Shown here: positions 52,810 to 64,000 of the stretch, in pieces
Numbering within the stretch: the first letter of the stretch is position 1
Layout: each line of letters starts with the position of its first letter
From: Trichostrongylus colubriformis
Lineage: Eukaryota > Nematoda > Chromadorea > Rhabditida > Trichostrongylidae
NCBI GenBank assembly: GCA_963978905.1
Contig: OZ022259.1
Coordinates: 33,972,343-34,036,342, forward strand
Length of the DNA stretch: 64,000 bases
Direction of reading: 5' to 3'
Notes under the pieces: generated by a model
What the model was told of the DNA's origin: nothing
Databases searched by the model: none
Seen by the model: the letters and a program-made list of their open reading frames with translations, nothing else
Position numbers and translations under genes: made by a program

Positions 52810-55800
52810 ATGGAGTCACCCGTCATGGAAAGCACTTCATCGCTCGAACCAACTATATCGGATAGAATTACTGCAAGCTGTCCTCCAGAACCATGTGCCA
52901 TATCCGATTATGGACGCTTTGCCGCTGTAGTCAACGATTCGAAGGGTTTCGTTGGCTCAGGAACCTTTGAAGATGTGCCATTCAAGAGGGAGAGACCGGA
53001 AAGGCCAGGAGAGGTATGTTTTTGTGGCATCTATACCTTCAACAGCCAATTGTCATAGAAATCGGGTCTTTATCACTTTCCGCTTGTGTAATATTTATTT
53101 CGCATTCAGACGCAATCCGCCTGCGAAAGTAGAACTCTCAGCAGAGCTTGCAGTACACTGTTGGAGGAGGCCATAGAGGAAGAATCAGAAGTGCCAGCTG
53201 AAACAGATCGTTTCGGGTTTTTCGTGCGGTCGGATGAAGTATATCCGGTAAGGTGAGTTCCTCTGCCCCAGTTCAGCAAATTCAAATTTTGGTTAAAGTT
53301 GGGTTGGGATTGAAATGGTTCTGTTTTCGGATTGAATTTTTCTTTTGGAGAACAGAGTCTTCCATCAATCTGGACAAGCTAAGGAAACGAGAAAAGAAGT
53401 GGATACATATGTTGGACAACTGGAGGTACTTTATGGACGAAAAGTACGTTTTGAAGATATTTGCGTACTCACTTTCTTGTGGTGCCAGAATTCAGCCCTC
53501 AAAAAAGTAGCTTCAGGTTCCCAACAGTGCGCGAACGCTGCAGAAAAGGGATTCCACCCTCAATGAGAGGAAAGGCATGGAAGTACCTGTGTGGTGCAAC
53601 ATATCAAATGGAGGTCTCTTCCAATCGGACAGTTTTCGACGCAAGTGCTTTATTATTCTATGATTAATGTGAGGAGAAACTAATTGGATTCGAATCGTAT
53701 CAAGTTGTCCGTTCGAGATTTTTACATTCCCTTCCTTTTGCCACTGTAAATAACCTGGATCATGCTCTGAAACGAGAGTTCCATATCATGCGACGCTTCT
53801 CCACCCACATTTTTATCGGAATAGATTTAGAGATGCATGAGCCAACCGGGTGATCCTAAGTGGATCGACGAAATTGAGAAGGACCTAAATCGGCAGTTTC
53901 CAAATCACGAAATGTTCTCCAGGACTGGCAAATTCGGTGACGCGGGGTAAGTTTTTCGCCGACGCTGCAAATCTGGTGCTTGTCATCAAGGTTTCAGGAA
54001 GGAAGACCTGTTTCAACTTCTGAAAGCGTGGACCGTTCTTCACCCTGAAGAAGGATACTGCCAAGGCCAAGCTCCTGTGGCCTCTGTACTTTTGATGCAT
54101 ATGCCCCTCAGGTATTGAATGATTCTTTGACATTGTCGTATGAATATTTTTTTCTTTTTCAGAGATGCGTTTTATTGTTTTGTTCAAATATGCCATAGAT
54201 ATCTTCCCGATTATTATAGCCCTGGTTTGGTAAGTTTTGAATTGTTTTATGCTCATCAAATTTTGAAAAGTATTGTTTGTAGGAAGCAGTGCAAGTCGAT
54301 GGGGACATACTAGTCCAGTTGCTAAAAGAAAAGTCGAGAATCAGTTATCAACACATGGTGAGGTGTACTTCTTAACACTGCATATCTGCAAGAAAGTCTG
54401 ATGAAAACGCGAAAATTTGCGCTATGAATGCGAATTTTAACGTCGTAAGGCTGTTTAGATTTCCTTCCTTTGCTTAGTGTTATAGAACTATTATTCTATT
54501 TTACACCAACATCATTTTTGCCGCGAAATTCCTCAATATCAAGGGACCACACAAGTTAGAATTTCTGCGAGGAGAATGCATGCAAAAAAAAGAGATTTTA
54601 TCAGAAAAGTTGGCTTCATGCACCATATCACACTATCGTTATCATTAGTGTTCAGTAAACCCAACACTAATGATTACGATGGTGTGATAACGTGCATGAA
54701 GCGAGGTGAAGGTACCAGAAAGGGAGCAGGTCGGCTGTGTTGTTGCTCGCCACGTTCACTTCTGATCAGGAGGAGCGAAATCTGGCATGGCTATTTTTCA
54801 AAGGTTACCAGTGTGTTAGAATAATTTCTAGTATTCCAAGACGTTTGATAGCTGCTGGCCGAATGATGCGACTTGACCAGAAAGGAGTCTGGTGAAATCA
54901 AGGATTGCTTTTCCAGAAAAAACAAAACGTGGAGCCCGTGCTTTATATGGTGGAATGGTTCATGTGCATTTTCTGTCGCACTCTTCCATGGCCAACAGTT
55001 CTACGCGTTTGGGACATGTTCTTTTGCGAAGGTAAAGTGATCATATGTGCTAAAGCACAGCCTAGGAGTGCTATAATTCAGGTGCAAAAGTCTTGTTCAA
55101 AGTAGCTGTGGTATTGTTCAAATATGGACTAGGTAGTAAAGAGCAATGCAAACAGTATCCTGATCTACATTCAATAGTGACTCGTCTCAGAAATCTTCCG
55201 CAAAAAATCACTTCTGAAGAGTTCTTAGTGGAGAAGGTAATCTTATACTACTTATTATTCGTCTAGTATGTCTGTGTGTGTCAGTCTGCCTGTCACAAAA
55301 TTCATATGTCGCATCGCAGCAAAGCTAGAACACAGAATTTTACAAGTGATAGAAGAGATTAAAGGGCCTCTAGCGATGGTAAACCGAAAGTGATAGCAGC
55401 TGTAAGGCCGCTTCCATACTTTGCGCACCGACGCCGTCACGCGCGTGACGGCGTCCATAGATGATGCGGTCCCAATCACACTACAGTATGGTGTTGTGGC
55501 CGATTCGAATCTTGGCGCTGTGCCAATACACGAAGCGGCCACGATCAATACACGAAGCGGCCACGATCACCTTATTGGCACAGCGCCAAGATTCGAATCG
55601 GCCACAACACCATACTGTAGTGTGATTGGGACCGCATTATCTATGGACGCCGTCACGCGCGTGACGCCGGCACGCGCGTGACGCAGGCACGCGCGTGACG
55701 GCGTCGGTGCGCAAAGTATGGAAGCGGCCTAAGAATTGTTAAGCAGCCTCGAAAGCAGACGTCGTCAAACCCGTTTCGCCTTTCGGGCGTCCTATAGGGC

Positions 55801-57016
55801 CGACCCTCAAAGGTGTTTAGAGGGTGGGTCGAGAACATTGAGGTGGGTATTCGATTTGGTAACGGTTGATAAAATTCGATGAAGCGTGTGAGGAGGCAAT
55901 TTGTCACCAGGGCCGTTTCGCTTTTCCTGCTAAATGTTCACATTCACAGGCATTGCAGGGTACGGAGACCTCAATGATGTCTTATCAATATCGATAACGG
56001 CTACAGGGGCTGATAAGATCCGTCGAAAAATGTAGAAACTGGTTCACCCCTTGCTACTACTATGCGACCGTTATAGAAGAAGCGTCTGATGCTCAATGCC
56101 ATTGGGTGAACATATTTTGTTCGCTCTGCTATCAGTTGCCGATGTATCGATCGCTAAATTGCCTACGTTCCAAATGATGGTGCAGGTCTTCTGATACTGC
56201 GATCTACATATATGATCAAGATACGACTTAGATTTGTGATAGCAAAGCAAGTGATTCGTTTTCTCATGGTACCAGCAACAATTATGGGTCTCGACCGCTA
56301 GACCATTAAAATTCCAAATAGTTGTCCATGTTCATGAAGAGATAGGCGTCGATAACAGGCATATGGATCTACCGCAAACATGTAAGAATTAGATGCTCAC
56401 CAAATGGACGAATTGCTCCCAATCGATTCTATTGAATACAAAACTATCGGTCCCAGAACTATCTAAGCTCCCAATAGTGACCACATCAGCTAACTGAATT
56501 ATGGATAGACGCATTTCATTCCTGATCCATTTACATTGGTCCTCGACATCATTGTAACAAGAGGTGTGGGCCGCTAGATTATCTTAACCGCCGAAGAATC
56601 GTGGCTTCCTTCAGTGATGCGATATGCAGTAGTAAATGACTAATTTATCGACACCCAGTAGAAGCACTATATGCTCAGCTCTTCTACTACCCTCTACACC
56701 GATATCAGTTTCGTCGGGAGTCCCGGCTGCTAAACAGCGTATATGTTTGTAGAGAACCAGTTGGGCTAGTGCTCGGTACTGCGCTTGTTACAGTGTGGAA
56801 CTGCGCGAGGCGATATTGGTTGATCAGTATCGACCATTTCCCAGTATATAATTCTGTTGTGTTACTCGCCCAGCCAGTTATATTCTAGATTTATGCTTAC
56901 AAAGTTATAGTACGTACATATTTCAGGTTTGTGAACTCAATCTGAATGATGCCGATCTCGAAAAAATACATTTCAGAGCTCTAAAGCTACGACAAATCAA
57001 AGTTGCCCAGAAGTAG
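52810..57016 (+). CDS. TBC-domain RabGAP of the TBC1D10/EPI64 type, 11 exons
   Basis: Predicted exons: 52810-53013, 53110-53252, 53351-53443, 53517-53640, 53831-53946, 53998-54111, 54163-54229, 54283-54357, 54917-55031, 55082-55236, 56927-57016. All phases agree and give 1296 nt, 431 residues plus TAG. The N-terminal third is acidic and contains ETDRFGFFV, as in TBC1D10 proteins. The TBC domain starts near [12 protein letters not shown] (about residue 157). IEKDLNR supplies the arginine finger (R209) and GYCQGQ the glutamine finger (Q249), so Rab GTPase activation is expected. [14 protein letters not shown] and [10 protein letters not shown] are further family motifs. The start follows a TTTTTACAG acceptor at 52768, which could be a trans-splice site or the end of a 5' UTR intron. 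The frame stays open upstream to about 52699, so an earlier start is possible. AATAAA lies at 57140-57145. Family and fold are clear; the target Rab cannot be told. Confidence 0.88.
53641..53830 (+). other. Probable GC-AG intron in the TBC gene
   Basis: The exon before PGDPKW reads through a GT at 53614 to end in NRTVFD. The next bases are GCAAGT, a consensus GC donor, and the acceptor is TTTAG at 53830. Using the GC donor gives NRTVFD joined to [11 protein letters not shown], which matches the N-x-x-x-F-D spacing before PGDPKW known in TBC1D10 proteins. The GT donor at 53614 (GTCTCT) is also in phase but would drop nine codons of that segment. Confidence 0.6.
54613..54702 (+). ncRNA. Near-perfect hairpin in a TBC-gene intron, miRNA-precursor-like
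   Basis: Arms 54614-54650 and 54665-54701 pair over 37 positions with three mismatches and one G:U, around a 14-nt loop. One more pair (54613:54702) extends the stem. Size and pairing suit a pre-miRNA or a small hairpin-siRNA source. It lies on the sense strand inside the 559-nt intron between exons 8 and 9. The alternative is a tiny palindromic MITE. No mature miRNA seed was recognised. Confidence 0.4.
55405..55729. mobile_element. Palindromic MITE (family P), copy 3, in the last TBC intron
   Basis: GGCCGCTTCCATACTTTGCG and its inverted partner, flanked by TAA on both sides. Near-perfect arms include CAATCACACTACAGTATGGT and GATTCGAATCTTGGC. The CACGCGCGTGACGCC-type unit is present more times in the right arm. 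Confidence 0.85.
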
Positions 57017-57139
57017 CTATACTTTTAAGTGTTGGCGCATAAAAAATAGGTTACTTAGTCGTGGATTACCAAGCTCCGTCCTCACAATGGAACTGGGCTA
57101 TAATAATAGCAATTAGTGTTACTTGGAGAAGTCAATACA

Positions 57140-57145
57140 AATAAA
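57140..57145 (+). terminator. Poly(A) signal of the TBC gene
   Basis: AATAAA lies 124 nt after the stop codon of the TBC-domain gene. It is the first canonical signal downstream, and the spacing is usual for a short nematode 3' UTR. Confidence 0.55.
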
Positions 57146-57887
57146 CTTTTGCCTAGTCGGGTATGATGCTCTGGTACTCATTACTTCAGCCGTACATCTT
57201 GCTCCTTCATTTATTGAAGTTGTATGTTCAATGTTTGTGGTTGTGGATAAAGTGGAAGTTGGATTGAGCCCATGAGTGCAGGGCCAAGTCGTCATATTAC
57301 TATTTGATTTGTTAAGCTCATTTGGAAAAACTTTGTATGAAAATTTAATCCTTGTTTGAAGTACTCTGCCGTTTTGTTAGTCTCAATGTGTTTCGTATAG
57401 TAGCTATTGTTTCAATTCTCTTATACGATAGAATAATCAAATAACTATTTTTGTGATGTTTTTGTGATTGTTGCTTAATTTTATTTTCACTATAAATTTT
57501 TGTATTTACATAGGTCCTTTAAACTCACGATCAGTGTTCCATTGATAATTGCCATTTTTTAAGCGCATAATGTTGTGATTTAAGGGTCAAGCATGCATTT
57601 CAAATGTTTGGTTCTTTTCAAGGCTTTGTTATATGCATGAATTAGAGCTTATACTCATGTGATAACATGTATTAAAGTGGTTGCTTAAGGTGTAAATTGG
57701 AATTTCTCTTCAGTGCATTAGCAGCGGTTCGGTGTCTATTGTATCCAATAACTGTATATAGATTGAGCCAATACTCATCAGTGGCGCAGTGCACTGCGAA
57801 GTGGCAGACGGCATCCGGAACCCAGTTGGCGGAGACAGTTATTCACGCAATGACGAAGAATGAAGAGTGTTACTCTGATTTCTGTCA

Positions 57888-58063
57888 TACCGCGTTCATA
57901 CTTTGCGCCAGAAGAGCGTGGCTGCGTTCGTAGGTAGCAAGGCAGAGTGGAGGACGGGGAGGTGCAGAAACGACGCAGGCAACGAGCCAGGGGGCACAGG
58001 CGGGAACGCAGGACATGTATCCACCCGCTGCCGCCGGCACCGCAATGTATGAGCGCGGTCTTA
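57888..58063. mobile_element. Short relative of palindromic family P
   Basis: TACCGCGTTCATACTTTGCG at the left and CGCAATGTATGAGCGCGGTC at the right form inverted ends like those of family P. The GC-rich middle is unlike the other copies. Confidence 0.5.
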
Positions 58064-59268
58064 CAGCTTGACCTGATACAACCACAAGAAGTACGTTAAG
58101 TATAAACGCAGACCGAAGGGTGGGGCAACACTTTGAATCATGCTGTAGATGCTTCACTGCACCGGTAGGAGCTTTGCTAAAAAATGCGCGGTACGCAGAT
58201 TGAAGGTTTTAGGCAAACAAACTTACCATTCGTGGTGATTCCTGTTGGATAGCTGAATCATAAGCTACTTTGTACGCGATATTGTGCATTTGCGCAAACA
58301 CACAAGGTGTGGCTGAGCAAATGACAAAAGATGTTGTACTCAAAGACATGGTGAGAGGGATGAGAGAAGTCAGTGCGGGGAGCATGTGCCCTTTGAATGG
58401 GCACAGCTATCAGATAGATAATTTGAAGAAAATTCGCCGTGCCTCAGGCTCTCTACCACCACCTCACCGGGGTGCTTTGGGCCGCTGTCATATTTTGCGA
58501 TTACGGTACCGCTGTCGACGCTGTTGCCGGCGGGCAAAAACGGGGAGTGAGCTCTCTGAGTCTGATACCAGCTTCTGCGTCGATCAGATGACATTTAGCG
58601 TCTGTGCCCGACACGCCTTGCCGGCAACGCGAACTATGCAGACAACGTCACGGTGAGGTGTGCGCCGACTGTGGCGTAGCCGTGGAGGGCTACGCAACAC
58701 AATAACGCTGGATTGGCTGGCTGCGTCACCACCTTTCATGATGGAAAGGGAGCGAAAACACGTCCCCGTTGAATATCAGCGGTAGAAAGGAGATTCCAGC
58801 CCTCGGGTTTTGTTCTTTTCTCATTCCGTCCTTTCACTGCTGTACATTAATGTGCATCTATACCTTCATATCCCCCGATCGACTAAAAATGCCCCTAACA
58901 GCAAAATCCGCCTCAAAAGGCGTGCCTTAGGGTTCTACCACCACGGAAGCGGAGTGGCCATCACAGTGGTCCATCTAGATGTTATGTTGGGTGGTTCGAG
59001 GGAGCAATCGTAGCCCTAACACGAAACACCTCAATATTTCCTGTGTCATACATATTATGATTAAGCGCTGTGGGTATGCGCGGCAGTTTAAGACGATGTA
59101 TACAAATCGTATCCCATCACTGAAATCAAGTCAATTTAGATAGAGAGGATGGCACGAAAAAAAATAATTTTAAAGCGGGGCGTGAATCTCATCTAAGGCA
59201 AGGAAGGGAATCCGGGGTGCATGAATGGCTTCTTCATCACACTTTACCCGACCCTCGCCCCACCGTAT
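58064..59268. other. 1.2 kb with no recognised gene
   Basis: A GC-rich stretch at 58480-58700 contains a GCCGCTGTCATATTTTGCG block resembling a family P end, but no partner end was found. No gene is supported. Confidence 0.4.
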
Positions 59269-59270
59269 TA

Positions 59271-59888
59271 CGGGGGGTGCCAAAAGAAGAAATTATTTTC
59301 TCTTCCACTTTCAAACCTACTTTAGTCGAACTCCAAAAAATTCTGACAAGGTATTGTCATCCCTAAAGTTAAGAGCAGACTCACTCTATCACTATACTCC
59401 GTAATGGCCTTTTGCAGGAACGGGAGATTGTCGAGTGAACAGGATGTGTCACCTCAACTAGGCAAAATCCGAAATTTCGTCGTCGTTCACAACCTTGCTA
59501 AGATCCGTTCACTCTGGATACCTAAGGGGATTCATATTGGGTGGTGCTTTTAAACATTCCGTTTTTTCAGGCTTCTCAGCGCCCTTCGTTTCCACGAACC
59601 TTCGGACCATAGAAGCGTTGTCCGAGCAGCAAGGGCTCTGTGACTCCCATGAATTGAAGGGATAATTTATGGGAGCTTCCCACAAAAGGCCTACCACGGA
59701 GCGTAGCTCTACTGTTTTAAGCGGATATTTTGAAGAAGGTGAAAGTAATGAGTCTCAGCTTGCTCCTGTTTCTAAAGGAACATTCCGGGAATATTTTGCC
59801 TTATTACTTTCATCTCTTTCGTTTCCCTATGTTTTGTACACTTAGCGGATGTGAGCCGTGAGCAAAATTACTTTTTTGGCACCCCCTG
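59271..59888. mobile_element. Non-autonomous TA-flanked element (family G), copy 2
   Basis: TA, then CGGGGGGTGCCAAAAGAAG. The right end is inverted CAGGGGGTGCCAAAAAAGT followed by TA. It is 618 bp and co-linear with 16055-16795, with deletions. Confidence 0.8.
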
Positions 59889-59890
59889 TA

Positions 59891-60810
59891 GATAGCTCCT
59901 TTTTGGGACACCACTCGCAGTATCAGAAGAGATCTCGTCTTTCGACGTGTGCTCGTAAGATTGGTGATTTGTTTACATTCATCCCTCTCCTCTGTAAACG
60001 ACACCTTCCGTCCACAGATAATTTTGCTGATTCTTGTTTCTTTTTTACCATTATTTTCATCATTATGTATCCTGAGAGTGGCACGAGTACTCCGAAATTC
60101 AAAATTATGGAGAGCTATTTGAGAGCACCAAAAAAGCAAAGCACATGAGAAAAGAGCTTTCTGCAACGGACTGCATTTTGACGATTTCGCATTCGATTCC
60201 TCGCGACCGCGAAATTGCGAAGTCGCAAATCGCGGTGTTGCAGAGCTCGTTTGAGGTGTTTATATTTAATACAGAGTTTGGAACAGGCGAGTGCGGGGAG
60301 CGACCCGATGCGCGCGTGTTAAAGGAATCGTGCACAGAAAAAGAAGTTCCTCTGTTACCCATATATTTATGCTGTATTTACTTGAAGGCACACCATTCGA
60401 TAACCAAATGGGTCGCTTATCTTCTCAGGACCCTTGGACGGTTGTGAAGATCGCACCATTTCCGCGACGCCACGGCTTACCCTCGCCGCGCACGGCCTAG
60501 TCGACCTGAGCCGAGTTGAGCCCACCGAGCCGAATCACACCTACCCTTAGACGAACAAATTTCCAATGTAGCTCTTACGTGAAGAGTAAACCTGCAAGAA
60601 TAGGTGATATCGTAGCGTTTTGCGCGATTCATTGAGCAAAACTCAATTCTAATTACCAATACTCGTACGAGGACTGAGAGCAGAAAGCTTTATTTTTTGG
60701 TAATTGTGAAGGGTTTTGATTATTTTTCTTCGTTGGTGAGTAGACCAGGGCCTCTCAGTCCTGTAATACGCGCGGTAATTCTCACGATTTCTCGCGAGGA
60801 GTACCTTTGA
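59891..60810. other. No recognised gene
   Basis: Overlapping short frames on both strands without domains. Nothing supported. Confidence 0.45.
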
Positions 60811-61078
60811 TAAGGGCACATGCAAAGTCTCACGCGAAAAAAGTGAGAATCAGGCTAAGATACAGCTCCTCAAAGTGATGGTCAAGGTCTCACAGCAAAT
60901 ACCCGCCCCGTCGTCCGCCGCGGTCGGAGACAAAGGGAGGGACTGCTTACGTAACGTTCTGTTCCCAATTTGCGTCTCTGACGCGGCAGACGACAAGGCG
61001 AGCACTTACTATGAGGGCCCGCTCCCTCGGCCGCCAGATTCTCACTTTTCCGCGTGAAACTTTGCATGAGGCCCTTAT
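60811..61078. mobile_element. MITE (family R), copy 2
   Basis: Inverted ends AGGGCxCATGCAAAGT(C/T)TCACGCG, with TAA at the left and TTA at the right. The interior matches 32348-32640. Confidence 0.75.
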
Positions 61079-61379
61079 TAGGCAAATGCGATAAGTGTAC
61101 CAGTTGGGCTGGCGCACACTACTGCGCACGTAATGTCATGGGCGGCACTGGCTCGGTCAGAATTGCTTGTTTCAATCCATTACCACATCACCCTCCGCCC
61201 ATTGTGGAGGTTTTCACTCATTTTAGCATGTTTAATATAACTTTGACATTAGTCATTTCTGCCGATTTTTTACTGGTCTCGAGGCTGCATTGGAACCGAG
61301 TTATGAATTTTCGTTGTACCGACCCCCACTCAGGCGCCCACCGTGTCCAGGCCTCTTTTCATGGGTACTCGTGGCAGAC

Positions 61380-61590
61380 CTTAGCCCAACTTTTCCTCAC
61401 GTTGGATCATTTTCGAACCGACCGAACAAGCAATCTTTGATATAAGGACAGAACGTTTAAGTGCACGCTCCGCCAACCGTGTGCAGACCTTAACTTGGTA
61501 CATGTTTGCTCCTATCTTCTTGTACCATGCCATACCCATCCCAAGCTCGTCTCTATTTGATACTTGACACTTTATTACATGACATGCATG
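61380..61590 (+). repeat. Dispersed repeat, copy 2 of 3
   Basis: See the 4618 entry. Contains GTGCACGCTCCGCC and CTTCTTGTACCATGCCATAC. Confidence 0.5.
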
Positions 61591-61929
61591 TAAGAAAAGA
61601 AATTGCCAGCAAATATCCGGTAGAAATAGAATTATAAGCAAAAGAAAAACCGTACAGCATGTCACGCAATTCATAATTGATAAAACAGCGGAACCTGTTC
61701 GGCAACGTATGGCGATAGGAACAAACTGATCAAGAGAAAAGAACTAATCGAGAAAAGAGAAGAAAGAAGTAGAATTAGCTAGTCATCCTATTCAGTACTA
61801 TTCAGTCCAAGATGCGATTGAGATAGGTTTTGAAGAAAATGACCGAAACAGCGAGAGGGTTGTGTTTGGCCAAGGTTGATCCAGAACGATTGACAAAGAA
61901 GTTATGCCGAAGACCACCGCGGGCACCTT

Positions 61930-62510
61930 TGAAAATAATCTTACTGAGGCTTCCTCTAGTTATTGATGGAAAAAATGATTTGATTTTACCTGTACCTGGC
62001 TATTGAGTATTTTACCTACCATGACGACATCATTAACCTTTCTCCTGACTGACTGAGAGGGTTTGCAACCCGAGTAGTTTGTCTCGAGAGAAGAGTCCGG
62101 CACTGAAATGTAAGAGAAATTAAGGCAGCGTAAAAATAGTTTACGCGTGAAGCTATTCTGAGCGGCCTCTAGTCTCTTTTGACACAAAACTGCTTACATG
62201 GGTTGAACACTGTGGTACCATACTCTAGAATTGGCCTGACATAGCTCTTATATGCAGCCAGAAGAACTTGTGTATTGGTGGAGGATAAAGCTTTGAATAA
62301 GTTGTAAGTTCGTCTTTGCATTGAGAGTGAAATTTCTCGCAATGAGTGGTGAAATCAAGCTTGCTATTGAGATGAACGCCCAAATCCACCGTCTAATCCA
62401 CCGCCGTGAGATTGATGCCATTGAGCTCATATGAGGAAAGTCCATTCCTGGTTCCGAGATGCACTACTTTCGTCTGCTCCGGGCAGAGGGGGAGACATTT
62501 CCACAAGTTG
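61930..62510 (-). pseudogene. CR1-type LINE 3' fragment
   Basis: Minus-strand pieces VDLGVHLNSKLDFTTHCEKF and AAQNSFTRKLFLRCLNFSYI correspond to the region after the RT catalytic motifs in the intact LINE ORF2 (VRDLGFHYDYKLNFSKHY and ESVQNGFTRKLMLRCSGL). Degraded by frameshifts, no catalytic part. Confidence 0.75.
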
Positions 62511-62519
62511 TTTTTCATA

Positions 62520-62870
62520 TAGCGTCCGAGCTCCGCCCACCAGCACAAATGCTCCGCCCACTGTTCCCAGACTCATGACTTCCAGATCTCATCCCTCACC
62601 TTAATCCATCTCTTCACCACGTTTGGGTCATATTGGAACCCTATTAATAATTTTCAGTTGAAAACGAAGCATTCCAGTGCACGCTCCGTCCTGCGCGGGC
62701 GGAGCCAATCTTAATCCATATGTGCTCTTTTCTTCTTGCCATTCGCGACCCATCCAGAACTTGTCCCCATCTCCACAGATTTCATGTTATGCCCAATTTC
62801 GTGACAGACGGACAGACAGACAGACGAAGCGAGCGACGAGTTTGATTATAATAGAATGGGTAACAGAGGA
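62520..62870 (+). repeat. Dispersed repeat, copy 3 of 3, with GACAGACGGACAGAC tail
   Basis: See the 4618 entry. This copy ends in a short (CAGA)n-like tail around 62803-62826, as seen at the 3' end of some nematode retroposons. Confidence 0.55.
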
Positions 62871-64000
62871 ATTCTTTTTCCGTGCACGTCCTTTAAGAGC
62901 ACTTATGGAGTTGGGTCCTAAGCCGTCTACCGTGTCTCACACATAATATATCGCCACATGGCACACAGCGTCGATGCTAATGTGCTTGTGGGACACTCAT
63001 TGTCGCACTGCCGTTTTTACTCGAAACCGTTCTACAATGATCATACACTAAGGGGTATGTCTTTACCTAAGCCTCACTTTAGCGGGGAAAGGGTTTCTTT
63101 CTAAACTGGCGCTCAGGCTTAAATCTTAGGCAAAAACAGTGCAGTTAGCTGATGCCGAGCACGGTGGAGTGCTCCCCTACTCTCCCTCCTCACTACATTA
63201 GCACCGAATCTTTCTTTAACGATGCACTCCTCGAGTCGTCATACCGTCTCAAGCGTCTGTAGATCTTGCGTAAACGTAAAATCTATAAATTGAAAGTCGT
63301 AAACGTTCTGAGTTTGAGCAAGCATAGACCAAACAGGCGCATGTTCTACGAAAACTTCCCGTATAGATTGAAATCCTTACTACTTTCGTTTTGTAGTCGA
63401 AAGCCCTTGAATGGCTCTTTAAGCAAACATTTGTAGAGAAAGACGACTTGAATTCTTTCAAAGTAGTCTTCTGACATTGATTTGATGTTTTTGCTTTACA
63501 GTTCGACCATTCTGACATGACGGATCGGCCCCTCAGCTCAATGTAGTACCAGCAAAACATGCGTATAGATCCCGTATGCATGGTGCACCCTAAAAGGAGT
63601 AATCAGCGGCAAACTCCTCAGTTTGGGGGCGTGCAAAACGACTCGTCCGTGTCCTGCGGAAAGCAATCTCCTTTATTTCCATCCCTCAAAAGCAAAAAAA
63701 CCCGAATCACGAAAAAGCTAGTGACTGCATACGGACAGCCAGCAAGCGTGCCTTATTGACACTCAGCTCATCTCGCTTCAATTATCTCTTAACCTACAAG
63801 TGATGAGCGTGTCGGAGCCAATGACGAAAGACGACCTCTTTATGACCGTGCCTCCTTCTTCTTGTCTGTAAAAGGAAGCAAATGATGCAGTTCCCACGTC
63901 CTACCGCTTGCCAACATCAGTGGTGCTATGCGCGATAGTAAAAGCGCTCCATAGATAAATAGTTGCTGAATGGGAATCTCCTTTAAAATAGTGGTCAATA
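62871..64000. other. No recognised gene
   Basis: Bases 63190-63250 hold the degenerate repeat also at 12195 and 49795. No domain or splice structure is supported elsewhere. Confidence 0.4.

Overview
This is eukaryotic chromosomal DNA, almost certainly from a nematode and probably a clade V (strongylid or hookworm-like) species. The evidence is short introns with TTTNAG acceptors, a Tc3-type transposase very like that of Caenorhabditis, mariners, nematode-type SINEs, BEL/Pao gag, and two host genes whose exons are scattered among transposons. The species itself cannot be read from the sequence.

Two host genes can be supported, both on the + strand. (1) Four C-terminal exons of an M1-family (ERAP1-C-like) aminopeptidase lie at 22001-31836. 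Their 5.8 kb and 3.5 kb introns are filled with mobile elements. (2) A complete-looking TBC-domain RabGAP of the TBC1D10/EPI64 type lies at 52810-57016. It has eleven exons and about 431 residues, with both catalytic fingers present. One intron appears to use a GC donor, and another holds an 88-nt near-perfect hairpin.

The rest is mainly mobile DNA. From left to right: a minisatellite (1-470); a palindromic MITE (4918-5369); two Tc3-like transposons sharing a single TA (8792-11937); an internally deleted mariner (12322-13200); a head-to-head pair of Penelope-like (PLE) GIY-YIG ends forming a 1.5 kb inverted repeat (13655-15222); MITEs and a SINE (16055-18143); a PLE scrap (21470-21660); TE-rich introns of the M1 gene, including a Tc3-like foldback with ~540-bp arms (28859-30428) and a BEL/Pao gag remnant (26040-26660); a mariner inside a Tc1-like remnant (33337-34890); two partial PLE copies in tandem (39600-42440); and a four-level nest at 42780-48720 (LTR-retrotransposon gag, then mariner, then CR1-type LINE with a long intact ORF2, then a PLE endonuclease fragment). 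To the right lie the TBC gene, further MITEs, a CR1 3' scrap (61930-62510) and other dispersed repeats.

The most interesting structures are the long inverted repeats, which could act as hairpin-RNA sources for silencing. Two of them are built from transposase or PLE ends. Next are the doubled subterminal sites shared by all three Tc3-like elements, the four-level nest, and the intronic hairpin in the TBC gene. All calls come from reading the sequence; no database search was run.
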